Part shown: positions 29,493 to 38,438 of the stretch, piece after piece | How positions within the stretch are numbered: the first letter of the stretch is position 1 | How the letters are laid out: the number at the start of each line of letters is the position of its first letter | NCBI GenBank assembly: GCA_003427395.1 | Contig: BFEA01000063.1 | Coordinates: 2,271,481-2,309,918, forward strand | Reading direction: 5' to 3' | DNA: 38,438 bases | Source: Chara braunii | Taxonomy: Eukaryota > Streptophyta > Charophyceae > Charales > Characeae | Program-made: the position numbers and the translations under genes | Notes under the pieces: model-generated | The model's database searches: none | Seen by the model: only the letters and a program-made list of their open reading frames with translations | What the model was told of the DNA's origin: nothing

Positions 29493-30330
29493 CGGGGGGA
29501 GTGGAGTCTAAAGAAGGTTGAGAGGGTGGGGGGCGAGGTGAAGCACGTGGTGATTGGCCAGGCGGACTGTCAGGCTGAGGCACAACGGCTATTACCGCCC
29601 TAATTTGGCTCGACAATGGTGCAAAGAAACATTCCACTGGTTGCCACTCATTCTCACGGACGCCCAATTCTTCCATAATATTTCACGTTGTCCTGGACTT
29701 CTGCTACTTTCTGGTGGGGGTCTAGCAATATCTGTTGGGAGGTGTTAGCAGCTCGGTGTCTAACCTGTTTGTTCGGTGTTGCCGCAACCTCCGCTGACCC
29801 TACAATTTTGGCTTGAATTCGATGCGGGAGGGGATCTACTACCTCCTCCTTTATTGGTCATAATCATGAAGGCCTTAATAACAAACTCGAAAGCGAAAAA
29901 TGACATAAAAGTGTAACATCTCTCCCTGCTGATACTATGTTAGTTTACTCTCACTCAATCAAGCATATGTGGGATTTTTAAGTAAGTACAAATTCCGTGT
30001 TTACTTCCAAATATGATGATCAATTAGGGTACTAATTAGGAATTAGGATGATGGATTCATCACCGAGTTCGACCCCCTGAATTGCCAAGGATCAAATGAC
30101 TTTCCTAAGGAACCCAAATGTGTGGTTTCTGCTAAAGGAAGCCTACAGATAAAATCAATGACTCATGAAACTTGAAAAAAACAAAAGTCGACCTCCATCC
30201 TGCCCCTACCCCCCCAAAAGAAAATTTTTAGATTTTTTTTTCTTTAATTGTACTTAAAGAAAAAAACTTTAACGATCAATAATGTAATGCTAGGTTCGTT
30301 ATGGTTTAGACACAAGCGGTTATCGGGGAG
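29493..30330. other. No gene seen
   Basis: Unique-looking sequence; no motif recognised on either strand. Confidence 0.4.
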
Positions 30331-30334
30331 CTGA

Positions 30335-30755
30335 AAATTCAGGAATGAAAATTCTGAAGTGAGAGTTTTTGGCAGTCTGAAAATCCTGAATGGTCATGAA
30401 GTGGTGAAAGGTCCGAAGACCCTGAAAACCACCTTTTAGGCAGACTGCATCCTAAAGTGGTGAAGAGTGTTCTGAATTAGTCAAGTGAGAGTTTTGGGCA
30501 GTCTGAAAATCCTGAATAGTCCTGAAGTGGTGAAAGGTTCAATGACCATGAAAACCACCCTTCACCACTTGAGGATGCAACCTGCCTAAACAGGTGGTTT
30601 TCAGGGTCTTAGGAGCTTTCACCACTTCAGGACCATTCAGGATTTTCAGACCGGAAAAGTCCTGAAGTGGTGAAAGGTCCGAAGACCCTAAAAATCACCT
30701 GTTTAGGCAGACTGCATCCTCAAGTGGTGAAGGGTGGCCTGAAGTGGTGATGAAA
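30335..30755. repeat. Direct and inverted repeat array (cctgaagtggtgaaaggtcc)
   Basis: Units of about 90-126 bp. Direct units start near 30361 and 30487; an inverse unit (30560-30652) and a third direct unit (30655-30748) follow. Each direct unit carries ctgaaaatcctgaa, gtcctgaagtggtgaaaggt, gaccctgaaaaccacc, aggcagactgcatcct and aagtggtgaag. The inverse and third direct units could pair into a hairpin of about 90 bp. Confidence 0.9.
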
Positions 30756-31750
30756 AATACGACTGTTGTTAACTTTCTCTCAGTTTAGACCGAAAAAATG
30801 TTATTGCCCTTAAAGACTTGCACAGTGGCTACCCTGAAAAAATATATTGCCACATATCTAAATAGGAATAACTCAAAAAAACAAATATTATATAAAGAGT
30901 GGCATTATACTATGTCACTCTGCCAAGGTATAACGGAGGTCTATCCTTCTTCGACCCAAACACTCAAGTAGCGGCCTTTTCTACGAGATTAGTCTACGAT
31001 CCAGAGGTAACTTGCCCCCCTTTGCTCTATAATAAACCAAAAGATTGAACCTATAACCTCGAGGAAATGTCCACCTACTTCTGTGGTTGAAGGACAAATT
31101 ATCGCCCCTACGAAAACAACCACCCCCAACTAATAATGACAATCCCTGAGATAGGACCACACAAGATCTACAACGATCCTTTATGGCTATCATTTTTTTT
31201 CCCTTTTCATAGGGTCACATACCCCTTATGAGACCCCCACCCACCCTTCCTCTTGTCTACTCTCCCCTGCGCACCGTCACTCCCCCGGTCCTACCTCAAT
31301 GTCTACCACTCGAGACAATCGCCCTTCTGCTATATTGACAAGGTGATCCGACCAGACAACAATTGCAGACATGAGAGCTTAACAGGAACCGCTCTTCACC
31401 CTGGTTGAAGCAACCAGGGTTGAACAAACCTTGCCGTACAGTTATTTCAGCAATAGGCGTATAAATTCTTTCTACACACCTCACGGGTAAACCCTCAATG
31501 CCCCCAAACTTATTTGGCTCCCCAGAGTATGTCGTGCACATCCTGTATATTGCAGTCAGTAAGGAATAACACCCCTACCCCAGGTCTAACCTATGACACC
31601 CCTAAGGCAACCTGCGTGTATCCACTAGGTACAAATGGTATCAACTGTTTCAATCATGTTGTTAAACCGCTAGTACACGGCCCCAGCCTTGCAAAAAGTT
31701 TTTGTCACCACAAGCAAAACTCGGAGGTGCCGTGCGGCCAGACCCGCTGT
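30756..31750. other. No gene seen
   Basis: No coding or RNA signal recognised; a caaccctggtt-type short palindrome occurs at 31399-31422. Confidence 0.4.
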
Positions 31751-31753
31751 TGA

Positions 31754-31850
31754 AAAAAAAAAATCAGCCGCATGGTGCGGGTTTCATGCTGACACCCGCG
31801 GGCCGTGTGGTGTACAAGTGCTTTAACCACTCCCAATATTTGTAGATCCT
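31754..31850 (-). mobile_element. Degraded tRNA-like (SINE-type) sequence
   Basis: The reverse complement has gtggttaaagcacttg (31830-31815), like a tRNA D-arm/A-box region, and gcgggtgtcagcatgaaacccgc (31799-31777), an enlarged B-box-like stem-loop, then a T-run (31763-31754) that could end polymerase III transcription. The B box is not canonical. Confidence 0.35.
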
Positions 31851-32240
31851 ACCCTCCGCCCCTCAACCTTAATTGTCTATGACCCCTCGACAATCGATCG
31901 TCATTGTTTTTTTGTAATCATCTCGAGGTAATCTAGCCTCTGTCAACAACAGGTCCCCAACCGCCATCTGTCCCCATACCTTGGTCATTTATTTCACACC
32001 CCCGGTGGATGTAGATCGCCTTCTCATCACCCAGAGCAGTTTCCATCTCCGTCATCAATAGGTTCACAATCACCATCCGCTTCTGTTCGTCTGTCACTCT
32101 GCATCAGAGTTAGCAACGGGGAGTTTTAGGAATACCATTACTCAACCTTACCGCAAAGAGGTGGTTAACAAATCCACTAATATTCAACATTTACACAGGT
32201 ACTGAAGTTTTAAACACCCCCCCATCAAAACAAAACAAAA
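31851..32240. other. No gene seen
   Basis: No motif recognised. Confidence 0.4.
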
Positions 32241-32257
32241 CAAGGGGAAACAGCGGA

Positions 32258-32700
32258 GTTCAGGTTTTTCAGCATCTTCAACACTTCAAAGTTTTTGAAA
32301 TCTTCAACTTTAATATACATCTAAAGTTTCTAAACTATGAAATTTCCAAAATTCCTGAAGTGGTGAAGATGCTGAGAATTATGAACCACCCCTCCTTAAA
32401 GAAAACAAAACAGGGGGAGGCAGGGGGGTGGTTAAAACTTCCGACACCTTCACCAGTTTAGAATTTTCAAAATCCTCAACGTCAGAATTCGTCCGGATAG
32501 CTCAGGGGGGTGTTCAAAATTTTCAGCATCTTCACCACTTCAGAGTTTTCAGACTCTTCAACGTCTATTCGCATAGAGATATAAAAGGGGCATTCAAAAT
32601 ATTCAACATTTTCAACGCTTCTAAATTTTCAGAATGTTTAACATTATTAAAAAGGGTGGGCATTTAAAATTTTCACCACCTTTCAAATCATTGAAACCCG
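32258..32700. repeat. Diverged repeats of the 30.4-kb family, inverse orientation
   Basis: tttttcagcatcttcaacac, cacc(a/t)tcaccagtttagaatt, ttttcagcatcttcaccact and ttttcaacgcttctaaattt recur near 32268, 32446, 32520 and 32602. 'ttcaccacttcag' is the inverse of the ctgaagtggtgaa core at 30.4 kb. Confidence 0.65.
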
Positions 32701-34020
32701 ATTTTATAAAACTTCAAAATCGCTGAATCTTTCCCACTTCAGAATTACTTTCCATGAGGATTCAGCAAGCCGTGGACCGCTTGTGTAACCGCAGCCTCTT
32801 TGAAAACCAACCACCCATACTTAGTGTATACCTGGCCTACCAAATCTTTACCCATCTCTACCTGCTCAAAAAAAAAAGATTGTGTACCCATACCTGCCCT
32901 ACCCGAACCTCTTCAAATTGTAACTGCCCATACCTGCTCATGGACATTGGTTTTCCAAAACCACCTGTGGCCACCTGCACCCAAACTGTTTGTTAACCAC
33001 CTTTACCCTATACTGCCCAAGTTTTCTTTACCTGTACCCACCCATAACCGAATGCGCCCGTCTCCTAAGTCCTGACACCTGACGCGGCTGCCGATCACAC
33101 TTGCAATGCCCTCCTGCAGGGTCACACCTGTGACGTCAGCCATGGACGCTGTGGAGGATGGACAATTACGGGCGGCGAGGAGGATGACTGGTGGGGACGT
33201 GAACGACGGGGTAGGACTCTGGGGAGTAGTGGAAACAGAAAATGGGAAGGGGTGGGAGGCAATGGCCCCACTCCACTACTCACTTGTGGAGTGAATGAAT
33301 CTTCCGCTGGAACATGGGAAGATATGCCGTCTTTTTGTAGTTTTCTTTACATTTCGTCAGTAGTGGACTCAAAAGGCCCAACTCAAAGTTGGGACACTTA
33401 TGGAGTTTCAACAACGCAGCGGCCTAGTGGTGGGGGAATTTCTTTTTTTTTTTGGCTGTTTGGGACTTTCAACGAGGCAACGGGAAAAAACATTTCGGGC
33501 CTAGAACTTGTGGTGGTGGGAGAGGGGGGCGGAGCGAGGGGGGTTGGAATGGGCAGGTACCAGGTATTCCACGGTTACCCGATAGGAACCTCTACCCGCC
33601 CGTTCCCATATCTGTTTCTTTTGTTGCTATCCGTACCTGCCCATACCCGTTCTATTCGTCTTTTTAGCCGCCCATACCAGGGTTTCCCTTCCCCCCCCGT
33701 CCCTACCTGGCCCTACCCACCCATGATCTCCATAAGGGCAACTGTGCCCGCCCTAACAACGGCCACTATTTTTTTTGCCTGCCCATACCCAACACCCCCT
33801 TAGGAAGGGGCACCCAGCCCCACCCGTAACCTGGCGGTTACAGTTGGGTACAGTCGGGCACGGGCAACAGTTACCCAATTACCCTCTCTGCTCTGGATAT
33901 ATGTGACGGGAAGCAGACGATCACTCCACTACAAATCCCCCCATCACCATCCCACTTGCGGCCCTACCCCCCCCAAATCAAGGCCCTAACGTAGCCGACT
34001 ACATCACATGATCATCCGCT
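32701..34020. other. No gene seen; pyrimidine-rich repeats of 'cccatacctgcc'
   Basis: Between 32810 and 33850 the phrase tacctgccc/ccatacctg recurs loosely, suggesting an old simple repeat. No protein-like frame. Confidence 0.4.
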
Positions 34021-34023
34021 CCA

Positions 34024-34290
34024 CTAGGCCTTCCAGGCCCATCTCTGGCTGTATCTCTCTTTCTTCAAGACTCGGAGAAAGCCACCACTGCCAATCGACG
34101 CAGTCCCTCGCATATGGGAGGAGGTGATGCGACAGCCTTTGTTTGACGAGAGTCTCATAATGGACCGCTTCATCCAGATCTTCTCAAGCACAAGGGAAAA
34201 AAGTGGATAAAGCATGGGGCAATAAGATTCAAGAATACCGTCAAAATGCAGATGAAAGCCAAAAGATGGAATAGTTGGACAACAGAGAAC
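34024..34290 (+). pseudogene. LINE reverse-transcriptase-region fragment (fourth LINE trace)
   Basis: The plus-strand frame KPPLPIDAVPRIWEEVMRQP, LFDESLIMDRFIQIFSSTRE aligns with RLPLPDRPAPSRWEEVLRQP, LFGNRWITDR of the 12-15 kb LINE. After a shift at the TAA near 34208, KVDKAWGNKIQEYRQNADES matches the next block there (VHKVEHIWDNTQND). Only this short, broken piece remains. Confidence 0.72.
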
Positions 34291-34373
34291 GACTTGTGAA
34301 GATCTTTACCATTCTTTCTGGCATAATTTGGAGCAGAGCCTGCAGGAGATTACAACAGCCATAAGGGGTCCCA

Positions 34374-34452
34374 CTGTTGAAGAGGATGATTGCAGAGTTT
34401 TAAAGGGGTCCTCTACTGTTAAAGGGGTCCAACTGTTGAAGAGGATAACTGG
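34374..34452. repeat. Short direct repeats (aaggggtccaactgttgaag)
   Basis: aaggggtcc(c/a)actgttgaaga occurs twice with an intermediate partial copy between. Confidence 0.75.
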
Positions 34453-34510
34453 GTACAGGCTGGTAAGGATAATGATGGTTGCATTCATAAGGTGGGGAGG
34501 GAATCTATAA

Positions 34511-34572
34511 GGGGAGAGGGGGGGGGGGGGGGGGGGGGGTGGGGGGGGCGGGAGAGGGGGGGGGGGGGGGGT

Positions 34573-34640
<68 letters not shown>
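34511..34640. repeat. G-homopolymer tract of about 125 bases
   Basis: Almost pure G with a few T, A and C interruptions. It may be a real G-rich simple repeat or a sequencing or gap-fill artefact. Poly-proline minus-strand frames are products of it. Confidence 0.9.
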
Positions 34641-35112
34641 GGAAAAGTAATGTGATCTGCAAAGGGGGTCATCTGGGCATAATCCTTCCAGATCACTTTC
34701 AAGTTTTTCACTGGATCTCTAGTACGCATCGAGATATTTAATGTATTTGACCGCAATTACCCCCCGACCTGCAATGCCATGTATTCGACCACAATTATGC
34801 CCATAAATGATAAAAAATATGTGAAAAAGGGAAACTTGTGATGAGATCATTCATGATGATTGCAAAAACGCACTTCCTTTTTTCGTCATTTCAATTCCAT
34901 TTTTTTTTGTAAATTTCCGAAAAAAAAGCCACAACGAAAAGCAAGCAAGTGACAAAAAAGTTGAAAAACATCCTCCCCTTGTTTCAAGACCGACCCGCTC
35001 TGATGCAAAAAACCGACAGTGAGAGCTAAGATGCAATGTAGGGCAGAAAAAAAAAAAAGGAAAACAGCGCAGATCCGTCAATGACCGATCATCGCCAAAT
35101 TAATCAAACGCA
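34641..35112. other. No gene seen
   Basis: AT-rich; no motif recognised. Confidence 0.4.
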
Positions 35113-35136
35113 GGGACGCTGGACCAAGTTTCCAGC
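35113..35136 (+). repeat. LINE 3'-UTR hairpin motif (gggacgctggaccaagtttc)
   Basis: Matches the motif at 14925, 15982, 28221 (inverse) and 36250 (inverse); gctgga...tccagc can pair. Confidence 0.6.
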
Positions 35137-35740
35137 TTATATATAAGTTAAACCATCAGTACCTACTGGTTGGCTCAGGCTACCAGTAGCCCGGTCATTC
35201 CCGAGCGTCGGACTTTATTGCCGAGCCTCAGACAACCGGTAGGACACAACGGGAAAAAAAAAAAAAAAAACTTATAAAGCTCAGTTTTTATTTTTTTTTC
35301 ATTTTTTTTTGAAAACGCAAAGACTGAGCCTTTGGCGGTTAATAAAGAGTGCAGATAAAATGTCACAAACACATGAGGAGCATGAGTAATCAATCACGGT
35401 AAGTACGGAAAATCGACAAACCAGACGAAAACCTGAAAGCATAAGCAGGTTCGTCCATCATTCCAACACCTTCAGTCCAAGAACCTCCTTCGAACCAAAA
35501 ACACCTTCACTCGGGTCGTGCTGCTGTCGTCCGGACGAAAAGTAGTCAAATCTGGCGGGGAGACATGAGAGGGCTAAAAAGGTGGACGTCAATCTAATTA
35601 TAGTCTACCTACGGCCTTTGAAGAAATACAAACAAGGTACCAAATGGACCTGCTATCAGCACTAGGAAAGCCAACAAAGTCCCACATGCTCATCCAGCCG
35701 CCGCAACGGTGTTTCCAGTGATCCAAATACTTGGGGACCA
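35137..35740. other. No gene seen
   Basis: Contains a ctactggt/accagtag stem (35163-35189) and A/T runs near 35255-35310. Confidence 0.4.
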
Positions 35741-35741
35741 A

Positions 35742-35930
35742 ACCAAATCTCGTAGAAGGACAAAACCAGCGAGGTCACCGGTTCCAAGTTCGAAGCTTCC
35801 ATACTGTTCTTGTCACGAGGAGTTTCCATGGAGGTCACCGGTTCGGAGTTCGAAGTAGACAGTTGAGGTCACCAGACCAAATCTCGTAGAAGGACCAAAC
35901 CAGGGAGGTCACCGATTCAAAGTTCTGCAA
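35742..35930. repeat. Repeat of gaggtcaccggttc and accaaatctcgtagaagg
   Basis: accaaatctcgtagaaggac(c/a)aaaccag occurs at 35742 and 35876 (134 bp apart); gaggtcacc(g/a) occurs at 35771, 35831, 35865 and 35905, three times followed by a gttc/attc-aagttc phrase. Confidence 0.85.
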
Positions 35931-36157
35931 CTAGCGAACGAGCCGTACCGAAGCACCTTAGTCGGGACGGTACCGAAAAGCCCTGGAAACAGTCGCGCTG
36001 GCTCAAACCCTGTGGACTTACTCAAAAACCACAACAAGTGGCTTGCTCACTCCCACAAACTATCTACCTCTTGCTCAAGTAGACAAGTACACACCTAGAC
36101 AATGCAAAAACTGGTAGAGCAGTCCTTTAATTTTGTATTTTTGTTGTTGTTGTAAAA
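35931..36157. other. No gene seen
   Basis: No motif recognised; short gttgttgtt run at 36143-36152. Confidence 0.4.
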
Positions 36158-36262
36158 CTACCTTTTGGATGACCGTAGAGGTGCCGATACAAGCAGACAC
36201 CTCTTATACCATAGGGGGCCTCCATCTGGAAAACGGGTCCAGCGTCCGATATACAATACAAA
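36158..36262 (-). mobile_element. LINE 3'-UTR fragment, inverted
   Basis: The reverse complement carries ggacgctggacccgttttcc, agatggagg and, further on, ggtgtctgcttgtatcggca, matching in order the second LINE's 3' UTR (gggacgctgaacccgctttc, then ggtgtctgctctcatcagca). Limits are approximate. Confidence 0.6.
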
Positions 36263-36720
36263 GATTGCGTCTAAGAGACTGAAAATTGTGACTGGCAACA
36301 GCAGGTCTAGCTGACTCAATCCAAGTAATACACAACTACACAACATGGAGGAGCTGTACAAGTTATGGCCAGTTCCTGCTGCAGCTTCAGCACCCGTCTG
36401 CGGATTTCAGATCTGATCAAAGTATTCTGCTCGATCGTGTGGAGATGGATACCGATAATATCGCTTTTTTTTTTGTTGATAATATCGATCTTTCTATCGT
36501 TTGCTGGTCCACGAATAAAACCTCGACAAAAAAAAAAAAAAGAAAAAAAAGCTTCACGAATCACAATGACAATTAAATTGAATTAATCCAGCAAAGAACA
36601 GAACCAAGTCAAAAAGTAACTAAGAAGAAACGACAGAACCCCACCCCCACAAAAAAAAAGAACCAAGTCAAAAACAAAATCCATCACAAAGACCATCCCC
36701 CCCTCCCCCTTCCCCCCCCA
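36263..36720. other. No gene seen
   Basis: gataatatcg occurs twice around a T-run (36454-36488); A-runs near 36528-36550. Confidence 0.4.
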
Positions 36721-36845
36721 AACCAACCAAAAAAAAGGAAAAAAAAAAAGGAAAAAAAAAGGAAAAAAAAGGAAAAAAAAAAGGGAAAAAAAAAAGAAAA
36801 AAAAAGGAAGAAAAAAAGGGGAAAAAAAAGGAAAAAAAAAAACAG
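36721..36845. repeat. Purine tract (A8-10 GG)n
   Basis: Runs of 8-10 A separated by GG or G over about 120 bp. Minus-strand frames read as poly-Phe and are not genes. Confidence 0.95.
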
Positions 36846-36964
36846 GAAAAACGAAAGAAAAGTGTTAAAACAAACAAAATGCAGTTGCCCCTGCCGCACC
36901 ACATCGCAGATGGGGACAACGAAAACAAACCAAACAGTGGTGCGGGCAGGGCGACTGACGGTTG

Positions 36965-37215
36965 GACCCTTCACAGTGGGAAACCCCCCACAAGATCCAT
37001 GACAACACCCATGGGCATAAACCCCTGGGGAACGCAGGGCGACCGATGGCGAGACCCTTCGCAGTGGGAAACCCCCACAAGATCGATGACAGCACCCATG
37101 GGCATAAACCCCTGGGGAACGCAGGGCGACCGATGGCGAGACCCTTCGCAGTGGGAACCCCCCACAAGATCGATGACAGCAACCATGGGCATAAACCCCT
37201 GGGGAACCCACACCC
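36965..37215. repeat. Minisatellite, three units of 87-88 bp
   Basis: tc(a/g)cagtgggaa anchors lie at 36971, 37059 and 37146; each unit contains cacaagatc(c/g)atgac, catgggcataaacccctggg and gcgaccgatggcgagaccct. The 87-bp period is divisible by three and frames on both strands stay open, but nothing marks one as coding. Confidence 0.93.
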
Positions 37216-37452
37216 TGAACACTACTACAACACCCCTCTCGGACTTCTACATTCATACGATTTTTCAGAAGCCATTGGCGCCATGCTCACACAAAGAACG
37301 CACGAAGACGGTTGTAAACATGGCCAGGTTCATTCTAGCATAGCACCAGCATAGCAGCCATGGGGCCTGGGACAGAGGAATGCGCAAGCTGTGCACCATC
37401 CTACAGAATGGTGTCCATCGAAGGAGTGCACGAGCGGACGAGGTGCACAACA
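37216..37452. other. No gene seen
   Basis: Unique-looking sequence between two repeat blocks. Confidence 0.4.
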
Positions 37453-37632
37453 GGATAAGGTGGAAAAAAGTGTGGATAAAGTGCAAAAGTGGATATGGTG
37501 CAAAACAAAAAGTGGATAGGGTGTAAAAAGTTGACAAGGTGAAAAAAGTGGATAAGGTGCGAAGCGTGAATAAAAAGGTGCAAGATGTGGACAAGGTGTG
37601 GAAGTGGATAAGGTGGAAAAAGTGGACAAGTG
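37453..37632. repeat. Tandem repeat (gtggataaggtgaaaaa)n, about 10 units
   Basis: Units of 16-22 bp with the core gtggataaggtg and a variable A-rich spacer. Confidence 0.88.
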
Positions 37633-37688
37633 CCTTATCCACGTGTGCCTTCCTCATGACATCGAATGTGTACAAGTCGATAACTCGT

Positions 37689-37738
37689 GCCCTTTTTCTT
37701 TTTTTTCTTTTTTTTTTCTTTTTTCTTTTTTTTTCCTG
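37689..37738. repeat. Pyrimidine tract (CTTTTTTT)n
   Basis: T runs separated by single C bases; no other signal. Confidence 0.9.
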
Positions 37739-37788
37739 CACGTCTGATTCTCCAAGGGTAACATCCACTTGCGCAGACACACACACAC

Positions 37789-37826
37789 CTGTCTCTTATA
37801 CACATCTAGATGTGTATAAGAGACAG
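37789..37826. other. Nextera mate-pair junction adapter, artefact
   Basis: The same 38-bp mosaic-end pair as at 3188. It follows a short (CA)n run. No long repeated block flanks it, so sequences on the two sides may be wrongly joined. Confidence 0.98.
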
Positions 37827-37850
37827 ACGTAAGGGCAAAAAACAATGGGA

Positions 37851-38394
37851 CTCGCTCCACTACACAACACTCCGGACTGTATGTATCTGGCACTCACCAT
37901 CATCCCGATACATTCAAAATGTTGGACTTCTCTACGAATGCACCTGTTCCAGAAGGCGTCCAAATGTATGTAGAATATCGAATAGTCGAGCGAAGTCCAT
38001 AGCCTAGCAGGATCCCCACAGTTGGGAGAATATTCGCAAACATTGCCTCCCTCTCTCAAAAGATGCCTATGCTGACAGTGGCGCTTTCCACCCGGGGAGA
38101 TTCCTCTGCAAAGGTGAAGGGGGGTTGGTGGGGGGGCGGGGCATGGAGAGGAGGGGGGAGGGGGGGGTGCATTCCGACGATGGCAGCTTCTGGTGGGGGG
38201 ACTTCAAAAAATGCTCTGCACGGGAGTGCTGGAACGGGCCGGGGGGCTGTTGGGGGCAGTCCGTACGCTGTCCAGATTATAAAATTGAGGATGACGATGA
38301 TGATCTGCTTCCAGAAACGGCGGTTCCATCAGGAAATGGGGATGGAAGTGATGAGAGACTTGAGTGGACTCACAAGGATGGTGCCAGGAGGTAG
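37851..38394 (+). pseudogene. Possible coding remnant or exon(s), unrecognised Cys/Trp-rich protein
   Basis: One plus-strand frame is open from the adapter to 38394 except for TAG at 38005-38007. Before it: NVGLLYECTCSRRRPNVCRI. After it: DPHSWENIRKHCLPLSKDAY, ADSGAFHPGRFLCKGEGG, a Gly/Arg-rich stretch, then HSDDGSFWWGDFKKCSAREC, WNGPGGCWGQSVRCPDYKIE and an acidic tail with five Asp. A good 3' splice site (tagcctagcag) ends at 38010, and GTAGCA at 38391 could be a donor, so 38011-38390 might be an internal exon. The composition is more protein-like than neighbouring frames. No family is recognised. G-rich low complexity in the middle (38116-38168) argues for caution. Confidence 0.35.
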
Positions 38395-38398
38395 CACA

Positions 38399-38438
<40 letters not shown>
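38394..38438. repeat. (CA)n microsatellite at the window end
   Basis: About 20 CA units run to the last base, a common reason for an assembly to stop. Confidence 0.95.

Noticed and set aside
29900-29950. Second LTR beginning tgtaacatctctccctgc
   Set aside because: Only the first six bases resemble the 20739 LTR start; the rest does not align.
34306-34756. Poly-proline ORFs
   Set aside because: Produced by the G-homopolymer tract.
36668-37256. 190-residue minus-strand ORF with repeats then poly-Phe
   Set aside because: A minisatellite joined to a purine tract; no conserved domain and the repeat period is not uniform.

Overview
This looks like repeat-dominated nuclear DNA from a eukaryote, most likely of the green plant lineage. 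There are no bacterial operons and no intact host gene. Instead there are LINE retrotransposons with A-tails, tRNA-derived SINEs, an LTR with an initiator-Met-tRNA-type primer-binding site, many micro- and minisatellites, and long homopolymers. The LINE reading frames remind me of charophyte algae such as Chara; this is a guess from memory, not a result.

Layout. 1-4487: minisatellites and microsatellites (a 17-copy CACGTG-containing repeat, GATT/TTGA runs, GA runs), plus a mis-assembled stretch carrying a 38-bp Nextera mate-pair junction. 4488-11714: a nearly complete LINE on the minus strand (7.2 kb) with A-tail, AATAAA signal, 11-bp target-site duplication, ORF1 with a CCHC knuckle, and ORF2 (endonuclease, reverse transcriptase, C-terminal zinc finger); both ORFs are broken by stops and frameshifts. 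11974-12060: inverted SINE 3' fragment. 12104-15058: a second, 5'-truncated LINE on the plus strand. 15343-16487: a 0.42-kb diverged tandem duplication; its second copy carries an A-tailed retroposon and another Nextera artefact. 16697-17002: possible exon on the minus strand. 17273-18020: two tRNA-derived SINEs, the first with a 15-bp target-site duplication. 19754-20735: decayed ORF1 of a third LINE, ended by an LTR-like element (20739-22721) that itself contains a nested fold-back hairpin. 22990-23600: small SINE-like repeats with TG or G tails. 25480-27000: AT-rich old tandem repeats. 28-33 kb: LINE 3'-UTR scrap, duplications and a fold-back array. 34024-34290: a further LINE fragment. 35-38.4 kb: low-complexity tracts, an 87-bp minisatellite, a third Nextera junction, and a possible coding remnant near the end.

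How it works together. The window records nested insertion and decay. LINE proteins would have moved themselves and probably the SINEs; one SINE 3' tail occurs at three places and one LINE 3'-UTR motif at five. In-frame stops are mostly TGA, which fits loss of CpG in silenced copies. At least three positions are library or assembly artefacts and should be masked before any biological reading.
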